This document shows positions 30,848-42,382 of a DNA stretch of 64,000 bases, piece by piece. A model generated the notes under the pieces. It was not told the DNA's origin, made no database searches, and was given only the letters and a program-made list of their open reading frames with translations. The stretch is from Cafeteria roenbergensis (lineage: Eukaryota > Sar > Bigyra > Bicosoecida > Cafeteriaceae). The stretch lies in assembly GCA_008330645.1 (NCBI GenBank), contig VLTN01000077.1, positions 1 through 64,000 on the forward strand, read 5' to 3'. The number at the start of each line of letters is the position of its first letter. Within the stretch, counting starts at the first letter, position 1. The translations under genes were made by a program, and so were the position numbers.

Positions 30848-31265
30848 TCCAGCCGCCGACCGCAGACCGCCAGGCTAGCAAGGGGCCTGCGCGGTCTGTC
30901 TGAGCCCCTTTTGCGCTCCTACGGGGTGGCCTCCCTCCCCCGCTCCCGCGTTTCGTGTGAGCGTGCGAGGGAGGGGGCAGGCAATCAGCGCTGCAATTCT
31001 CGGCCGCCGCGGCGCCCAACTCTGTCGCATGCCGTCCCCAACTCTCTCGCGCTGAATCGGATTCCTCCGCCCGCCGGCTTTTCGCCGAACACTGACGGAC
31101 CCCGGCTGCGACACGCGAGCTGCGGCACACACACCCCGCCGCTTGCCGAGCCGCCGACGACAAGGCGACACCTCAGGAACTGCTGGGGCCCTCGAAGGCG
31201 GCCAGAGGCCCTACGGGCCCGCCCTCGCCGCGCGCTCTCGCGGGCCGGGCACGGCAACATCCACG
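30848..31265. other. Divergent intergenic region, CCDC13-like / 4-TM protein
   Basis: 418 bp holding both promoters. No motif identified; an upstream in-frame extension of the plus-strand gene to 31143 is possible. Confidence 0.35.
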
Positions 31266-32633
31266 ATGTACCGCCGACCGCCACCCCTCGAAGGCAACTG
31301 GCTGCAGCGGGCTCGCTCCCGGGCGGGGTGCGACGTTTACGAAGGGCCGGCCCTGCCTGAGGGGCGTCCCCCGCGCGCTGGAAGCGGCAAGGAGATGACG
31401 GCGGTCGCTTTCGTCGTCTTTCGCCACGACCCCGTGGCAGCTGAGCCGCCCGCAGACCTGGACGCCGACGTGGGCTACCCGGACACCGAAAAAGGCAACG
31501 ACGGCGTCCATGACAGGGTCCGCCTCCTTGGGTGCGGCGCCGACCCGCGGGCGTGGCTGGGAATCGAAGCTGTTGCGGCAACCAGGACCTCCCTGGAAGC
31601 TGACGGCGACATTCCCGTGCTTGCGATGCACGGCCGCGATGGGATTGAGCAGCTGCGGTCTCTTCGCGCCGCGATTGCTTCGGAGAGGAGGCGGCGAACG
31701 GCCGTCCGGCGCATGCTGCGGCAGATGGCACGCGACGCCACCAGGCTCACGCGTCTGGAGCGCGTCACGCGCATTTTCTGCTGGATTCATGTGGCTATCA
31801 ACGTGCTTGAGCTGTTCCTGGGCTCGCTACAGGGCCTTGGCGCCATCATCCCCCTGCTCGCCATCCTGGGGATGCGCGTGCGCTGGGTGTCGCCGCTGGT
31901 CCTGTTCATGGCATGGCTCGTGGCGGACCTGGCCGCCGACATCGTCACCAGCGTCTTGGCCACGCTGGCAGTGACGGACCCCGCCGCGCAGGAGGTGCAG
32001 CTCCGCGGCACGCTCATTTCGCGGTCGGTCCAGCTCATCCTGGTGGTGGCCAGTCTGTACGTGGCGGCGAGGTACATTCTCGCGCTCAGAGCGTGGATGC
32101 AGCCTGCAGAGCTAGAAGACGAGCTCGATGGCGACGACGCGGACAGCGAGGAGGGGGCCCAGCCAGGGTCGCCGCCGCCCCACGGCAGAGCCATGGCGGG
32201 AGCGGAGCGGCATGGATCGCGGCGCGACGCTCGCCGGGGGTCGTGGCGTGCGGGCAGGCAGCACGCCAGCGCGGGAGCGATGGAAGGCGCGCGAGCCGGG
32301 GCGGGGGCCGCGGCGGCGGGCGAGGGAGCGGGCCCGGCCTCGGCGCCCGGCCGCGCTGCGGACGGGCAGAGCGCTCCGGCCGGCATGACCGCCGGCGGCT
32401 TTGCTCCCAACAGGCGCGGGAGGGGCAGCTGGAGGCGCAGCAGCGGCCGCGGCCTCGCCCGGCCGCGCCAGCTCAGTCCCCGGTCCCGGGCGTCACCGGG
32501 GGGCCTGGCCATCGAGGCGCTGCGGCAGCAGGCGCTGGCTCGCTCGAGCAGGAGGCTGTCGGGCGGCGCGCGCGCGACGAACGGGGATGGCTCGGCGTCT
32601 GCGTTCGCGCCCATGGGCGGCGCCATCGCCTGA
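31266..32633 (+). CDS. Four-TM membrane protein, unknown family
   Basis: 455 aa from ATG 31266 (MYRRPPPLEGNWLQ). The frame is open from 31143, and ATG 31395 (MTAVAFVVF) is an alternative start. A basic helix (ERRRRTAVRRMLRQMARDA) precedes four hydrophobic segments: FCWIHVAINVLELFLG, GLGAIIPLLAILGM, SPLVLFMAWLVADLAADIV and RSVQLILVVASLYVAARYIL. After these comes an acidic turn (ELDGDDADSEEG) and a ~150-residue Gly/Ala/Arg-rich tail. Family not recognised. Convergent with the giant SH3-PX gene. Confidence 0.6.
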   Translation: MYRRPPPLEGNWLQRARSRAGCDVYEGPALPEGRPPRAGSGKEMTAVAFVVFRHDPVAAEPPADLDADVGYPDTEKGNDGVHDRVRLLGCGADPRAWLGIEAVAATRTSLEADGDIPVLAMHGRDGIEQLRSLRAAIASERRRRTAVRRMLRQMARDATRLTRLERVTRIFCWIHVAINVLELFLGSLQGLGAIIPLLAILGMRVRWVSPLVLFMAWLVADLAADIVTSVLATLAVTDPAAQEVQLRGTLISRSVQLILVVASLYVAARYILALRAWMQPAELEDELDGDDADSEEGAQPGSPPPHGRAMAGAERHGSRRDARRGSWRAGRQHASAGAMEGARAGAGAAAAGEGAGPASAPGRAADGQSAPAGMTAGGFAPNRRGRGSWRRSSGRGLARPRQLSPRSRASPGGLAIEALRQQALARSSRRLSGGARATNGDGSASAFAPMGGAIA

Positions 32634-33206
32634 TGACGACGTGGGTGTGTCGCCGGGAGGAGTGTGTGCGTGTGTGAGCGGGGGGGGGGGCGTTCCGTCC
32701 GCTCTCGGGCGGCTGGTTTTGAGTCGCTCGGCTGTTCGCGGCCGGGGGCTCAAGCGGTCGCTGGCGGTCCGATGAGCGGCGCCGCACCGCAGGCGCCTCA
32801 GCAGCGGCCCTCGCCATCCAGGTTCAAAAGCCGCAATCCGCGACGGCGCCTGCGGCATGCTGCGCTGGGGCAACGCCGGAGCCGAGCGCTGGGGCGTGCC
32901 GAGCACGTGTCGAGGTCTTGCCGCACCAGCCTGCCGCAACCAAGGTCGGGGCGTGTGAGCGCCGCAGTGGGGGCCTCTCAGTTGCGCTAGCCAATGTCAG
33001 TCACCAAAACGCATGCACGCACAGGCGCCACAAGAGCGGCGGGACAGCAAGTCGCCGACGCGCCCATGCGCTGGCGACGCTACCCACAGGCAGCTCGCAG
33101 CAGCGGCAGCCAGGCGTGACCCCGCCGGCCCGCCCGCCGATTCACACACAGAATGAGACCCCGCAAGCTCCAGCGTCGTCTCCGCGCCCCCCACACCTGG
33201 GCGCAG
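32634..33206. other. Convergent intergenic region, 4-TM protein / SH3-PX-FKBP
   Basis: 573 bp of 3' flanks with a G-run at about 32679-32690. No gene seen. Confidence 0.4.
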
Positions 33207-36200
33207 TCAGGCGCGTCCGCCCGCCGACGCCGATTGCAGCATGCCCGCGACAGGCGGCTCTGCCGGCTCTGCCACGAGGGGCTTGCGGCGCCTGCCTGCA
33301 AAGAGCGTCCACATGCGCAGCAGCCCGGAGCCTGCCCTGCCCCGGCTCTGCCGCGCGGCTGCGGCCGACTCGCCCTCGTTCCCGGCAGAGCCGTCGAGGG
33401 GCCGCGCGCCGCTGGCGTCCCCGCCGCCGTCCTCGCCCTCCGCCCTATCCGCCACGCCCAGCAGCCGCCTGGACGATGGCAGGTTCGTCACCGACCTGGA
33501 GCGAAACCGCTGCCGGTGCTCCCCCGAGCCAGGCCGGCCGTCGCCGGAGAGCGGGCGGTCCGGCGCCGCCGGGGACGCGGCGGCCTGCCTGGCCTTCTCC
33601 CTGAGGAGGAGCTGCTGGAGCAGGGCCTCCGCGTGGGCGGCGCGCTCGGCCGGTGAGGCGTTGGGACGTGGGGAGGCCCCGACGCTGCCTGGCGAGTGGG
33701 CGGGAAGGGCAGAGCCGGGCTGCTGCGACACGGCGCCCACCCCGCCGGCAGCTGGGGAGGCGAACGCGGCCGCGGCGGGGGCGGGGCCGGGACCGGGGCC
33801 GGGGCCGGGGCCGGGCTCTGAGCGCATGCCAGCGGGCCAGCGGGGCGGCGGGGCCGCGGCGAGCGGAGCGACTCCGTGCGAGACAGCTCCCGCACCAGCC
33901 CCCGCAGCCACCAGCATCTGCTGCTGGTGCTGCTGTTGCTGTTGGTGCTGGGAGCCGCTGGGGCCCCCAGTCGCGGGGGGCGCTCCCATGAACGCGCCCA
34001 TGGTGACCGCGCTGGGGCTGGCCGTGCTGCTCGAGGTGACCTGGCCGCCAAATGCGGCAGCCACGCCCCACACGTGCCCAGCCGGAGGCGAAACGCCCGC
34101 CCCGCTGGAGGCCACGGCGCTGCGGGGCGGCAGCTGAACGCCCACGCCGGCCGGCGCGCTGCTCGGCCCCCCCCAGCCGCCCGCGGCTGCGAAACCGGCG
34201 CTGGTTGCGCTGTGCTGCGCCTGCGCTGCCTGGACGCCCGCGCCCGGCCCGTCCGCACGCGAGGCCGTGAGGGGCACTCCGTCGGGGCCCCTCGCGGGGC
34301 CCCAGCCCCCGCCGGTCGCCTCGCCCGTGCTGAAGGCAGCGAGGGCGGCGGCCGCCTCGTCCGCGCCCCCGCTTCCGCTGCCACCGCCAGCGCTGCCACT
34401 GCCCGCCCCAGCCCCAGCACCGGCGGCAGGGGACGCCCCACGCCAGGCCGCGACGGAGCCGCTTGGCCTGCCTCCCGCTGCCATGAAACCGCTGGAATAC
34501 GCCCCCAGCCCGCCCCGCCCGCCCAGAGCCGCAGCCAGCGCCGCGGCGCCAGCGCCCCCGTCGCCGGCCGAGCGCTGCGCCCGCCCCCCGCTGGAGGCCC
34601 CGCCCTGAGACCCGCCGGCGCTCGAGCTCCCGCCGGCAGAGCCGATCACACCGGCAGAGCCTGGCGTGTCGGCTCTCAGCGGAAGCAGCGCGTGCAGCCC
34701 AGCCACCGGCAGAGCCTCCGCGCTGAGAGCTCGCTCCTCGGACCAGACGCCGCTGCCGGCCCGCCCCCCACCGGCAGAGCTTCCGCCCCAGGGCGAGGCC
34801 GCCCCGTTGCCGACGCCGCTCGCCGCTGCCGGCGGCAAGGCCGAACGGCCACCCCTCCAGTGCTCGCCCGCCCCAGCCCCCGGCCCGGCGCCCTGCGCCC
34901 TGGAGGGACCGGCCGTGCCGGAAGCTCCCAAAATGGCGGCGATGCGACCGGTGCCGCGCGGACCCGCACCGTGGTCCGCCGCCGCCAGCGACCGCGCCGA
35001 CCCCACAGAGGCCGACGACCATCGGGCAGCTGACGACGCTGTCGCGCCGGCACCAGCGTCGCCTCCACCGCCGCCACCGCCGCTTCCGCCGCCGCCGCCG
35101 CCGCCGCTGCCGCCCCCACGACCACTGCTTGTCACGCCGCTGGCGGCGACGGAAGATCCTGGTGCAGAGCCCACGCTGCCGTCCGACATCAACGCAGCTG
35201 GAGCCCGCAGCGGCGGGGGCGGCAGAGCCGGCAGAGCCGCATGCCACGTTGGGCTGCCGGGCCCCTCCATGGACTCCTCCACGGTCGGGAGGCCAAGCTG
35301 ACGGGCCGACGACTGGCGAGCCGACTGCGCGGGAGGACGCGGGGCGAAGGCGCCTCCGGCACTGCCCGCAACCGCGGCGCCGCCGACGACGCCGAGGCCG
35401 CCTCCAGCGACACGACCAGCGGCAGCAGCGGCGGGCCCACCGCCCGCGTCCGGCTGAGCGGCTGGGCCCCCAGCTGCGGCAGCGCCCAGCCAGCCGACCC
35501 CCGAGTCGTCCAGCGAGCCCGCTCCGACCAGCCACTCGCTGCCCGCCGCCGGTCGCCCTCCGACCCGCGCGCGAGCCACGTCGGCCGCGGACTGGCGCAG
35601 TGTGCCCTGCTCCCGCCGCCTCTGCAGCAGCTCTGGCTGCGCGGGAGCCAGGCTGACGTCGTACACCAGGTGCGCTTCCGCGGGGATCAGGGGCGGCAGG
35701 GCCACTTCGCCAAACGCCGCCTCGGGGGCGAGCACCACCCGCGCGCCGTGTCCGTAGGGCAGCATGCTCAGCGCAGGGTAGAGTCCCAGCGGCAGCGGAA
35801 GAGCGCGGTAGAGCTCCATGCCGTGCCGCGCAGCCGCTGCAGCGGCGTCGATGTCGTCCTGAGCCTCCGGCTCTCCCGGCAGAGCCCTCAGTCCTTCCGG
35901 AAGCGCGCCAGCTGCCGCCTCGGCCTGCTCCGGGAAGGGCAGCGTGACCGCGGCGCGGCGCACCCGCTGCACGTCGGCGGCCGCCAGCGAGCCGCCGTCC
36001 CACACGGACACGGTGAAGGCGAGACGGAGGCGCTCCCCCGGCAGCGGAAGCACGGGGTGCTGCACCCCGGCGCCCGCAGCCACTGCCTCGGGGCTGGCGC
36101 CCTGCCCGCCGCCTCGCCCCGTGGCCCCTTCACTGACGTGGTCCTCGCCCCCTCCACGCGGCGGGGCTGCGGCAGAGCCCTCCTCCGGCGGCCCGCGAGC

Positions 36201-39200
36201 TCCTCCGGGCGGCGCCAGCAGCCGCCGCGCCTGGCGCCGCGTCAGCGCCGCCATGTCAAGCAGCGCGAAACCGCGCTCCGTGAGGTCGTCGAACGCGTCC
36301 AGGTCGTCGAAGACCACCACTCTCCCCAGCTGGCAGCACCCGGGCGGCATGCTGCCTCCGGGGAAGGCCAGCAGGTCGCTGCCTGCGTCCGAGCCCGGAG
36401 AGGCGTCGCCCGGCGGGGCGCCGTCCGGGGCACCGCGGGCCTGTGACTGGACGGGGAGGTCGGAAGGATCCGTTGCGGCCGCCAGAGCGGCGTGCAGGCC
36501 GAGCGACGCGAGGGACGTCGGCGGGCGCAGCGTGAGGTCCACGACGAGCTGCGGGCGCTGCAGCGGGGGCGGCGGCGGCGGAGGCGACGGCGTCGCCGCA
36601 GGCAGCGAGTGGTGCTGCGCCTGGGCAGATCCCTGCTCGTGCTGGGGCGCGTTTGCCTGCGAGTTCAGCGATCGCGCCGCCTCTGCGTTTGCGTCTGTGG
36701 CCTGCTGCTGCTGCTGCCGCTGCTGCTGCTGCTCGAGGAGCCGGTCGGCGGCCTCGCCTGGGATGCCCGGCACGCTGGGCGCGGAGCCCGGCGGCTGCGC
36801 CCCGGCCGGGCTGCAAGGCGCCGTGGCGGCAACAGCACTGCGGGCCACCGCCTCGCCGGTGTTGGCGGGGGCGGCACTTCCCGGCGCAGCTGCGCCGCCC
36901 GCGCGACCGCCGAGGGCGGGCGAGCCTGTGTTCGGTCCGGTCGCCGCCTCTGGTGCTGTCAGGGCCTCTGCCTCGCGAGGCGTAGGGCCGACTGTGCCGG
37001 GGTCGGCGAGCGGTCCCGCGGGTCTGATACTGGCGCCGCTGGGAAGGGTGGGTGAGGCCGCCCTGGCCCCGGGCGCCACGGGCCTCACCAAGGGGCCTGT
37101 TGAGGGGCCCAAGCTGGACACGGCGAGAGAGGATGGAACGAGGGACGCGGACCCGCCGGCGGAGGGCGCAGCTGACCGGGCAGGCCCGGGCCGCGGCGGG
37201 GGCGAGGCCGTGGAGGACACTGACAGAGACATTGACATTGCAGATCCGGGCCCCGTGCTGGGAGCCGAGCCGCCCTTCGCGAGGGGCCCCCCGCCTGCCG
37301 AGCCGCCGCTGGCCTCGCTCGGCTGCCCGGAGCTGCTGCTCCCGCCGCCGCGCGACGGCGCGTTGCCGCCACTGGAGGCGCCTGCAGAGGCGGCCGTGCC
37401 CGGTGACCCGCTCAGCCACTCCGCCCCCGCGCGGGCGGCGGCAGCGCGCTGCAGCCCGGCCCCGTTGCCGCCGCCGCCGCCCACGCTGCCGCTGCCGTTG
37501 CCGCTGCCGCTGCCGCTGCCGCTCGACTGCCCAACACTGGCCGCGGTGCCCGTGCCCCGCCCGTGCGGAGGAGAACGCGCGCCCCCCCGGCTGGCGCCGG
37601 CGCTCCAGTCCGCGCCTCCGACCGACGTGGTCGCAGAGGAGGGGGGCGCCGTCACGGTGAGCTGGGCCGTGGTGTCTCCGGGGAAGAGGAACACCAGGAT
37701 GAGGCTGCCCATGCCGCTGGCACCGCGCACCGCCTCGCGGAGGAAGGCCTCGGCGGCGGCGCGGCGCAGCTCCACCGTGCGGGCCGACGTCCTGTCACGC
37801 ATGAGGTGGGGGGCGAGTAGGCCCCCAGCAGGCTGCAGGCGCACCCCTGGGTAGAGCCGCTTGAGGGCCCGGCGGACGCCGGTGACGTCGCGGTAGCGCT
37901 TGGCGGTGCGGCGCACTCTGCCCGACTCGAACGTGACCTGCACGGTGAACCAGGTGTGGAGGCGGATCCCGCGCTCGGCCTCGGGGGCGGAGGGCACGGA
38001 GCCGACGGGAGAGGGGAGGGGCTTTGCCGGGGCTGCTTGCGCGGATGCGGGGGGGGCGTCGGCGGCGGCGGGCGACTGCGGGCGGCCAAGGGCGAGGCCG
38101 GGCGGCGGCTGGGCGCGCGGCCCGTCTGCATCTGCTGCGGCTGGTGCTGCGCCCGCGTCGCCGGTCGCGCCGGCCGCAGGCGGCGCCGCATCGCTGGCAC
38201 TGCCCTGCGCCCCGCTTGCGGCGTCGCGGTCAGCTGGGTCCGGTTTGGCTCGGGTGCCGTCGTCGCCCGGCGCCTGGCCAAGGCGAACGGGCTTGTTGGC
38301 CGGCGGCTGGGCTGCCCGGCCCGGCCCGAGCAGGCGAGACACCTCGGACCCGCGCCCGCCGCGCCGCAACGGCCCGCCGAGCGCCCGGGCCGCGAGCGCT
38401 TCCAGCGCCTCGAGCGAGGGCGCCGCCTTGGACGGCTCTGCCAGCCCGGTGGCGGCATCATCTGCGCCACCGCCTTGGGCGCCGCCTGCCGCCTGCGCTG
38501 CTGCCACGGCGTCGAGCGCCGCTCGGAGGGCCCGCCTGACGCGCCCCCGGGTCCGCTCCAGATCGTCCTCCTGTGCCTGTCGCAGCATCGCCAGCAGCCT
38601 GGCCATGCCGCCCCGCAGCGGCCGGCCGTCCACCGACACGATGCGGTCAGCGCGCGTCACAGCCACATCGACGATGCGGTCGCCGCCGCTCACAGCCAGC
38701 GTGACGGCGCTGCTGTCCTCCGGCGAGCCGAACGTCGCCCTGGCCCGCTCAGCCGCGGCCCGCGTCGCCATCGCCTGCGCGCGGGCGTGCGACGCCACTC
38801 CGTACAGGTAATCGTCTGGACCTGCTCCGGCGCCGGCCGACGCCATGGCCGCGGAGCCCTCCACTGCCCATCGCACATGCTCGCTGCGCGTGAGAGGCAC
38901 GCCCATGGCAGCGGCCCCGCCCCCCACCGACCCGCTGCCGCCGCCCGCATCCGGAGCCTGCCTCGGGCTCTTGCCAGCGCCGCCGTCCTCCCGGGCCACG
39001 GAGCCGCTGGGAGACGGCCCAGCCGACACCAGCAGGCTCACCGCCGGCGACCGAGCCGCTGCCACCGGCGGCGCCGCGGGGTGCGGCCTGCTGGCAAAGT
39101 CATCGCCGCCGCCGCCGCTGCCGTTGCCGCCGCTGCCGCCGCCGCCGCCGCCGCCGCCGCTGCCGGGGCCTCCGCTGCCGGCCCCCAGCCCCGACGCGCC

Positions 39201-40138
39201 GCCGCCGCTGTCCGCCTGCGGCCGCCGCGGCAGCTGCTGCGTGCGAGACCTCCTGCGGTTGGCGTCTGGGTGTGACGGCGGGAGCGTCGAGACGCCGCGT
39301 CCGACCGCCACCGCCGGGGCCAGCGCCGCACCAGAGGCAGGGCTCGAGCTGGTGGGCGCATCAGCACCGCTGCCTGGCGCACCCCCGCCTGCAGATGGCT
39401 CGGTGTCGCCGCCTACAAGGCTGGAACCGGCCGCGGCTTGGCCAGCACTCGCGCCCACGGCACCGCCCCCTTCGCCGGCGCCGACGCCGACGCCGGCGCC
39501 CTTGGACAGCGGCACCACGAGCTCTGACAGCGACCTGCGTCGGTGCCCATCCTCGGGAAGCGCCCCAGCCTCTTGCTGCCCCGCTGGCAGAGCCTCGGCG
39601 GTGCCCGAAGGGGCGGCCTCCGGGGTGCCTTCGGCGGCGCGTTGCTCCGCCTCATCATCCGGCTCTACCGGCGCTACTGGCTCTGCCGGTTCAGCAATTT
39701 CCTCCTGCTGCTCCACCGCGGCGCTGCCACTCAGCGCCGAAGTGTGCCGACTGGCGTCGGACGGGCGCCGGGTTTCGGACTGATGCTGGCGCCGGGCCAC
39801 CGGGCTCCAGAATCCCTCCACCGGCCCGTCCCACGGCGCGGTCGCTCCGCCCAGGTCGTCGCCGGCGTCGTCGCCTGCGTCGGCGTCGTCCTCCTCCTCC
39901 GCCCAGCCGCCGTCTTCCTCCTCGGACGTGTCAGGCCCCACCTGCAGCAGCTCCGCCCAGCCGCCGGGGTCGGGCGCGGCCATTGCAGGCGCAAGCCTGT
40001 CCGTGTGCCACGCGCGCGCCTGCGCCTCGTCGGCTGCGGCGGCAGCTGCCCTGGCGGCGGCGCCGGCAGTCAGGCGGTCCCAGACCCCCGGCGTCGCGGC
40101 GCGTGTCGCCCGCCAGCCCCCAGCAGCGCCGCCCCCGT

Positions 40139-40169
<31 letters not shown>

Positions 40170-40379
40170 ACCGCCGCCCGCTTGCCACCGGCTTGCGGCT
40201 ACGGGCACCCCCATGCTGCGGGGCAGTCCGGCCGGACTCGATGACCGGGCCTCTCGGCTGGGCACAGCCGCGCCTTCCACCTCCCGCCCCAGCGACAGGC
40301 GCTTCGCCGAGGCGGAGGACCCGCTGCCTCGCTGCAGCTGCCGCCCCCGCCGCGGCCCGGCACGCTCGCCTTCAACCGC

Positions 40380-40410
<31 letters not shown>

Positions 40411-41396
40411 GCCGCCATTCCAGCCGTCGCCCGACGGCCGGCGCCGACATCGCCGTCGCGCGCGCCCGCCGCTTGCCCGTCACGGGGCGTGCCAGGCAGA
40501 GCCGCGATGGGTGCTGGCGCTTCGGCGCGCCCCGGCGCTGCGGCTGCCGCTGCGGCCGGCACCTCGCCGGTCGCGCTATCACGGCGTCCTCGCGGCCCCT
40601 CGGACCAGCCTGCAGCGCTGCCGTCTGCGGGCACACTCAGAGCAGCGGAGCGCGCGACACCGCAGCCGGCTGCGGAGTCGGGGCGGACACCCGCCGGCGC
40701 CCCTGCCGGGGACGCGATTACGGCTGCGCGCGGCTCGCTCCCCGCTCCGGACGGCTGTGGCGGCCAGCGCGCCGGCCCTGCCGCGGCAGCCTGCTCCCCC
40801 TCCGCCGACGTATCTCGTTGTGGCTCTGCCGAGGGGCGCTGCGCTGGCAAACCGCGCAGCGCACCGGCAGTGGATGCTGCCGCTGACCTGTGTGCGGCCG
40901 CGTCAACCGCTGCGCCGCCGGCTGCGCCGCCCTCCTCCCCCAGCAGCATCTTTCGCTGGCTCACGCTCACCGAGGGGTCCAGCCACGCGCCCCCCGGCCC
41001 GAACGCGGCGCCGCGCCCGACAGTCGGGGGCGGGGCGTGGCCGCCCGCGCCTGGCCCGGGCGCGACGCCAGCGCCGCCTGCAGCTCTTGCTGGGCCGTCC
41101 GCGCCGCTGGCGCCGCCCGCAGCTGCACCACCGACTGCCCCCACCGCGCCGCTGACGGGGCTGCGCACGGGATTCACTGCCACGCTCAGGACCTCCACTC
41201 GATTCCTGGGAAAGGACCCGATCACACCGGGGGCGCCCTCGCGGAAGCCGTCCCACCACGCCTTGCCGACCCGTGTGACAACCAGCACCTCTCCTGCCTC
41301 GAAGCTGAGGTCGCTTGGACGCTGGGCCTCAAACCCCCACTTGGCCCGCATCCGGAGCCCCACGCGCGCCATGGTCTGCGCAGGGGTGGCGTCCAT
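33207..41396 (-). CDS. Giant SH3 - PX - FKBP-like scaffold protein
   Basis: 2729 aa from ATG 41396 (MDATPAQTMARVGLRMRAKW); the frame continues 69 codons upstream. An SH3 domain spans about residues 16-70 (AKWGFEAQRPSDLSFEAGE, WWDG, GVIGSFPRNRVEVL). Near 858-965 is a small folded-looking segment (VTLAVSGGDRIVDVAVTRAD, RIVSVDGRPLRGG) that resembles part of a PDZ or YbaB fold; unassigned. A PX-like phosphoinositide-binding domain spans about 1143-1240 (WFTVQVTFESGRVRRTAKRY, LLAPHLMRDRTSARTVEL). A diverged FKBP domain follows at about 1781-1915: first half GERLRLAFTVSVWDGG, a long insert, then ALSMLPYGHGARVVLAPEAA, FGE and IPAEAHLVYDVSLA. Usual FKBP active-site residues are changed, so it is probably not an active isomerase. 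The rest is Gly/Ser/Ala/Pro linker with poly-Q. Likely an endomembrane adaptor (inference). Introns cannot be excluded. Confidence 0.78.
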
Positions 41397-41725
41397 GCCG
41401 GCGGCCTGCGGCAGCTGCCCACGGCCGGCACCCGGCGGTGCAAGCCAGCCGCTGCGGCAAGCGCGCCAGCTTCCGGACCCGCACCGCAGTCGCGCGTGGC
41501 GTGGCAAGCGAGGCCTGGCCCGCGGCCTCGAGGGCGGGCCGAGTGGACGGCCACAGCGGGGAGCGGAGCGCCCACGCCAGTGCAGAGCCGTGCACGGCCG
41601 CACGCCACGCGCCCGGACTCGCAGATGCGCGGCGGCCCACTCCGCAGACGGGGGCCAGCGCCACCAGCAGCCAACCCCGCCAAGGCCCTGCCTGTGCCGT
41701 CTCCGAGCGTCGTTCCCGGGCAGCC
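41397..41725. promoter_or_regulatory. Putative bidirectional promoter, SH3-PX / V-ATPase e
   Basis: 329 bp between divergent start codons. No TATA box or repeated motif recognised. Confidence 0.35.
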
Positions 41726-42128
41726 ATGGGCGTTCCAGACAACTTCATTGCCGGCAGCATTGTGTTCTTGCTGGCCGCTGCGCTGCTGAGCGCCCTCTCT
41801 TGCGTGCTGCGCTGCACCGGCAGGCTCACCAAGATGAACGAGACGTGAGCCCCCTGTCGCGCCCGCAGGGCCGCCTCCGCGGTTGTGGCAGGCTTGGCCA
41901 GCCCGGCCCAGAGCGAAAGCTTCAAGTTCGGCAGCCCCAAGCTGCTCCTTGCAGCACCGCCACTGCCCGCCCCCGCAAAGTACCTCATGGACTGCTGCGC
42001 ATGTGATCCGCAGGAACTTGGTTGTTTTCTTCACCGTGTCGGTGTCGCTGATGTGGCTGACCTGGGCTTGCACGCTGCTGCACCAGTGGCACCCGCTGGT
42101 GAGTCCGCAGATCCCCACGGAAGAGTGA
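41726..42128 (+). CDS. ATP6V0E: V-type H+-ATPase subunit e, two exons
   Basis: Small Vo-sector subunit of the proton pump that acidifies vacuoles and endosomes. Exons 41726-41844 and 42014-42128 (phase 2; donor GTGAGC, acceptor CCGCAG) give 77 aa, the family length. Two membrane helices: SIVFLLAAALLSALSCVL, then NLVVFFTVSVSLMWLTWACT. The second ends with the conserved LLHQWHPLVSPQIP, equivalent to yeast Vma9 FLCQLHPLVAP. It shares a short divergent region with the SH3-PX gene. Confidence 0.92.
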
Positions 42129-42382
42129 GAGGGGGTGGGGGGGGCTGGCGGCTCGATTCCCGGTGCACTGTTGCGTGGACTGCGTGTGCGTGAGCTGCGG
42201 GCCTGCAATGGCTGCCGATGCATCGCGGTGGAGGCGGCGCTCGAGCAATCTGCGCCACGCGGCGCGCCCCGCGCGCACTCTCGGTCGGGGAAAACGCACT
42301 GCGCGAGTCGCGCACGCTTTCATGGCGCCGGGAAGCGACCCATCCGCTCGCGTGCCGAGGCCGGGGCTCAGCGGCCGCGCGG

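Noticed and set aside
39928-42006. 692-codon plus-strand frame opposite the SH3-PX-FKBP gene (and other plus-strand frames at 35-41 kb)
   Set aside because: Pro/Ala/Arg-rich shadow; the SH3, PX and FKBP signatures are on the minus strand.
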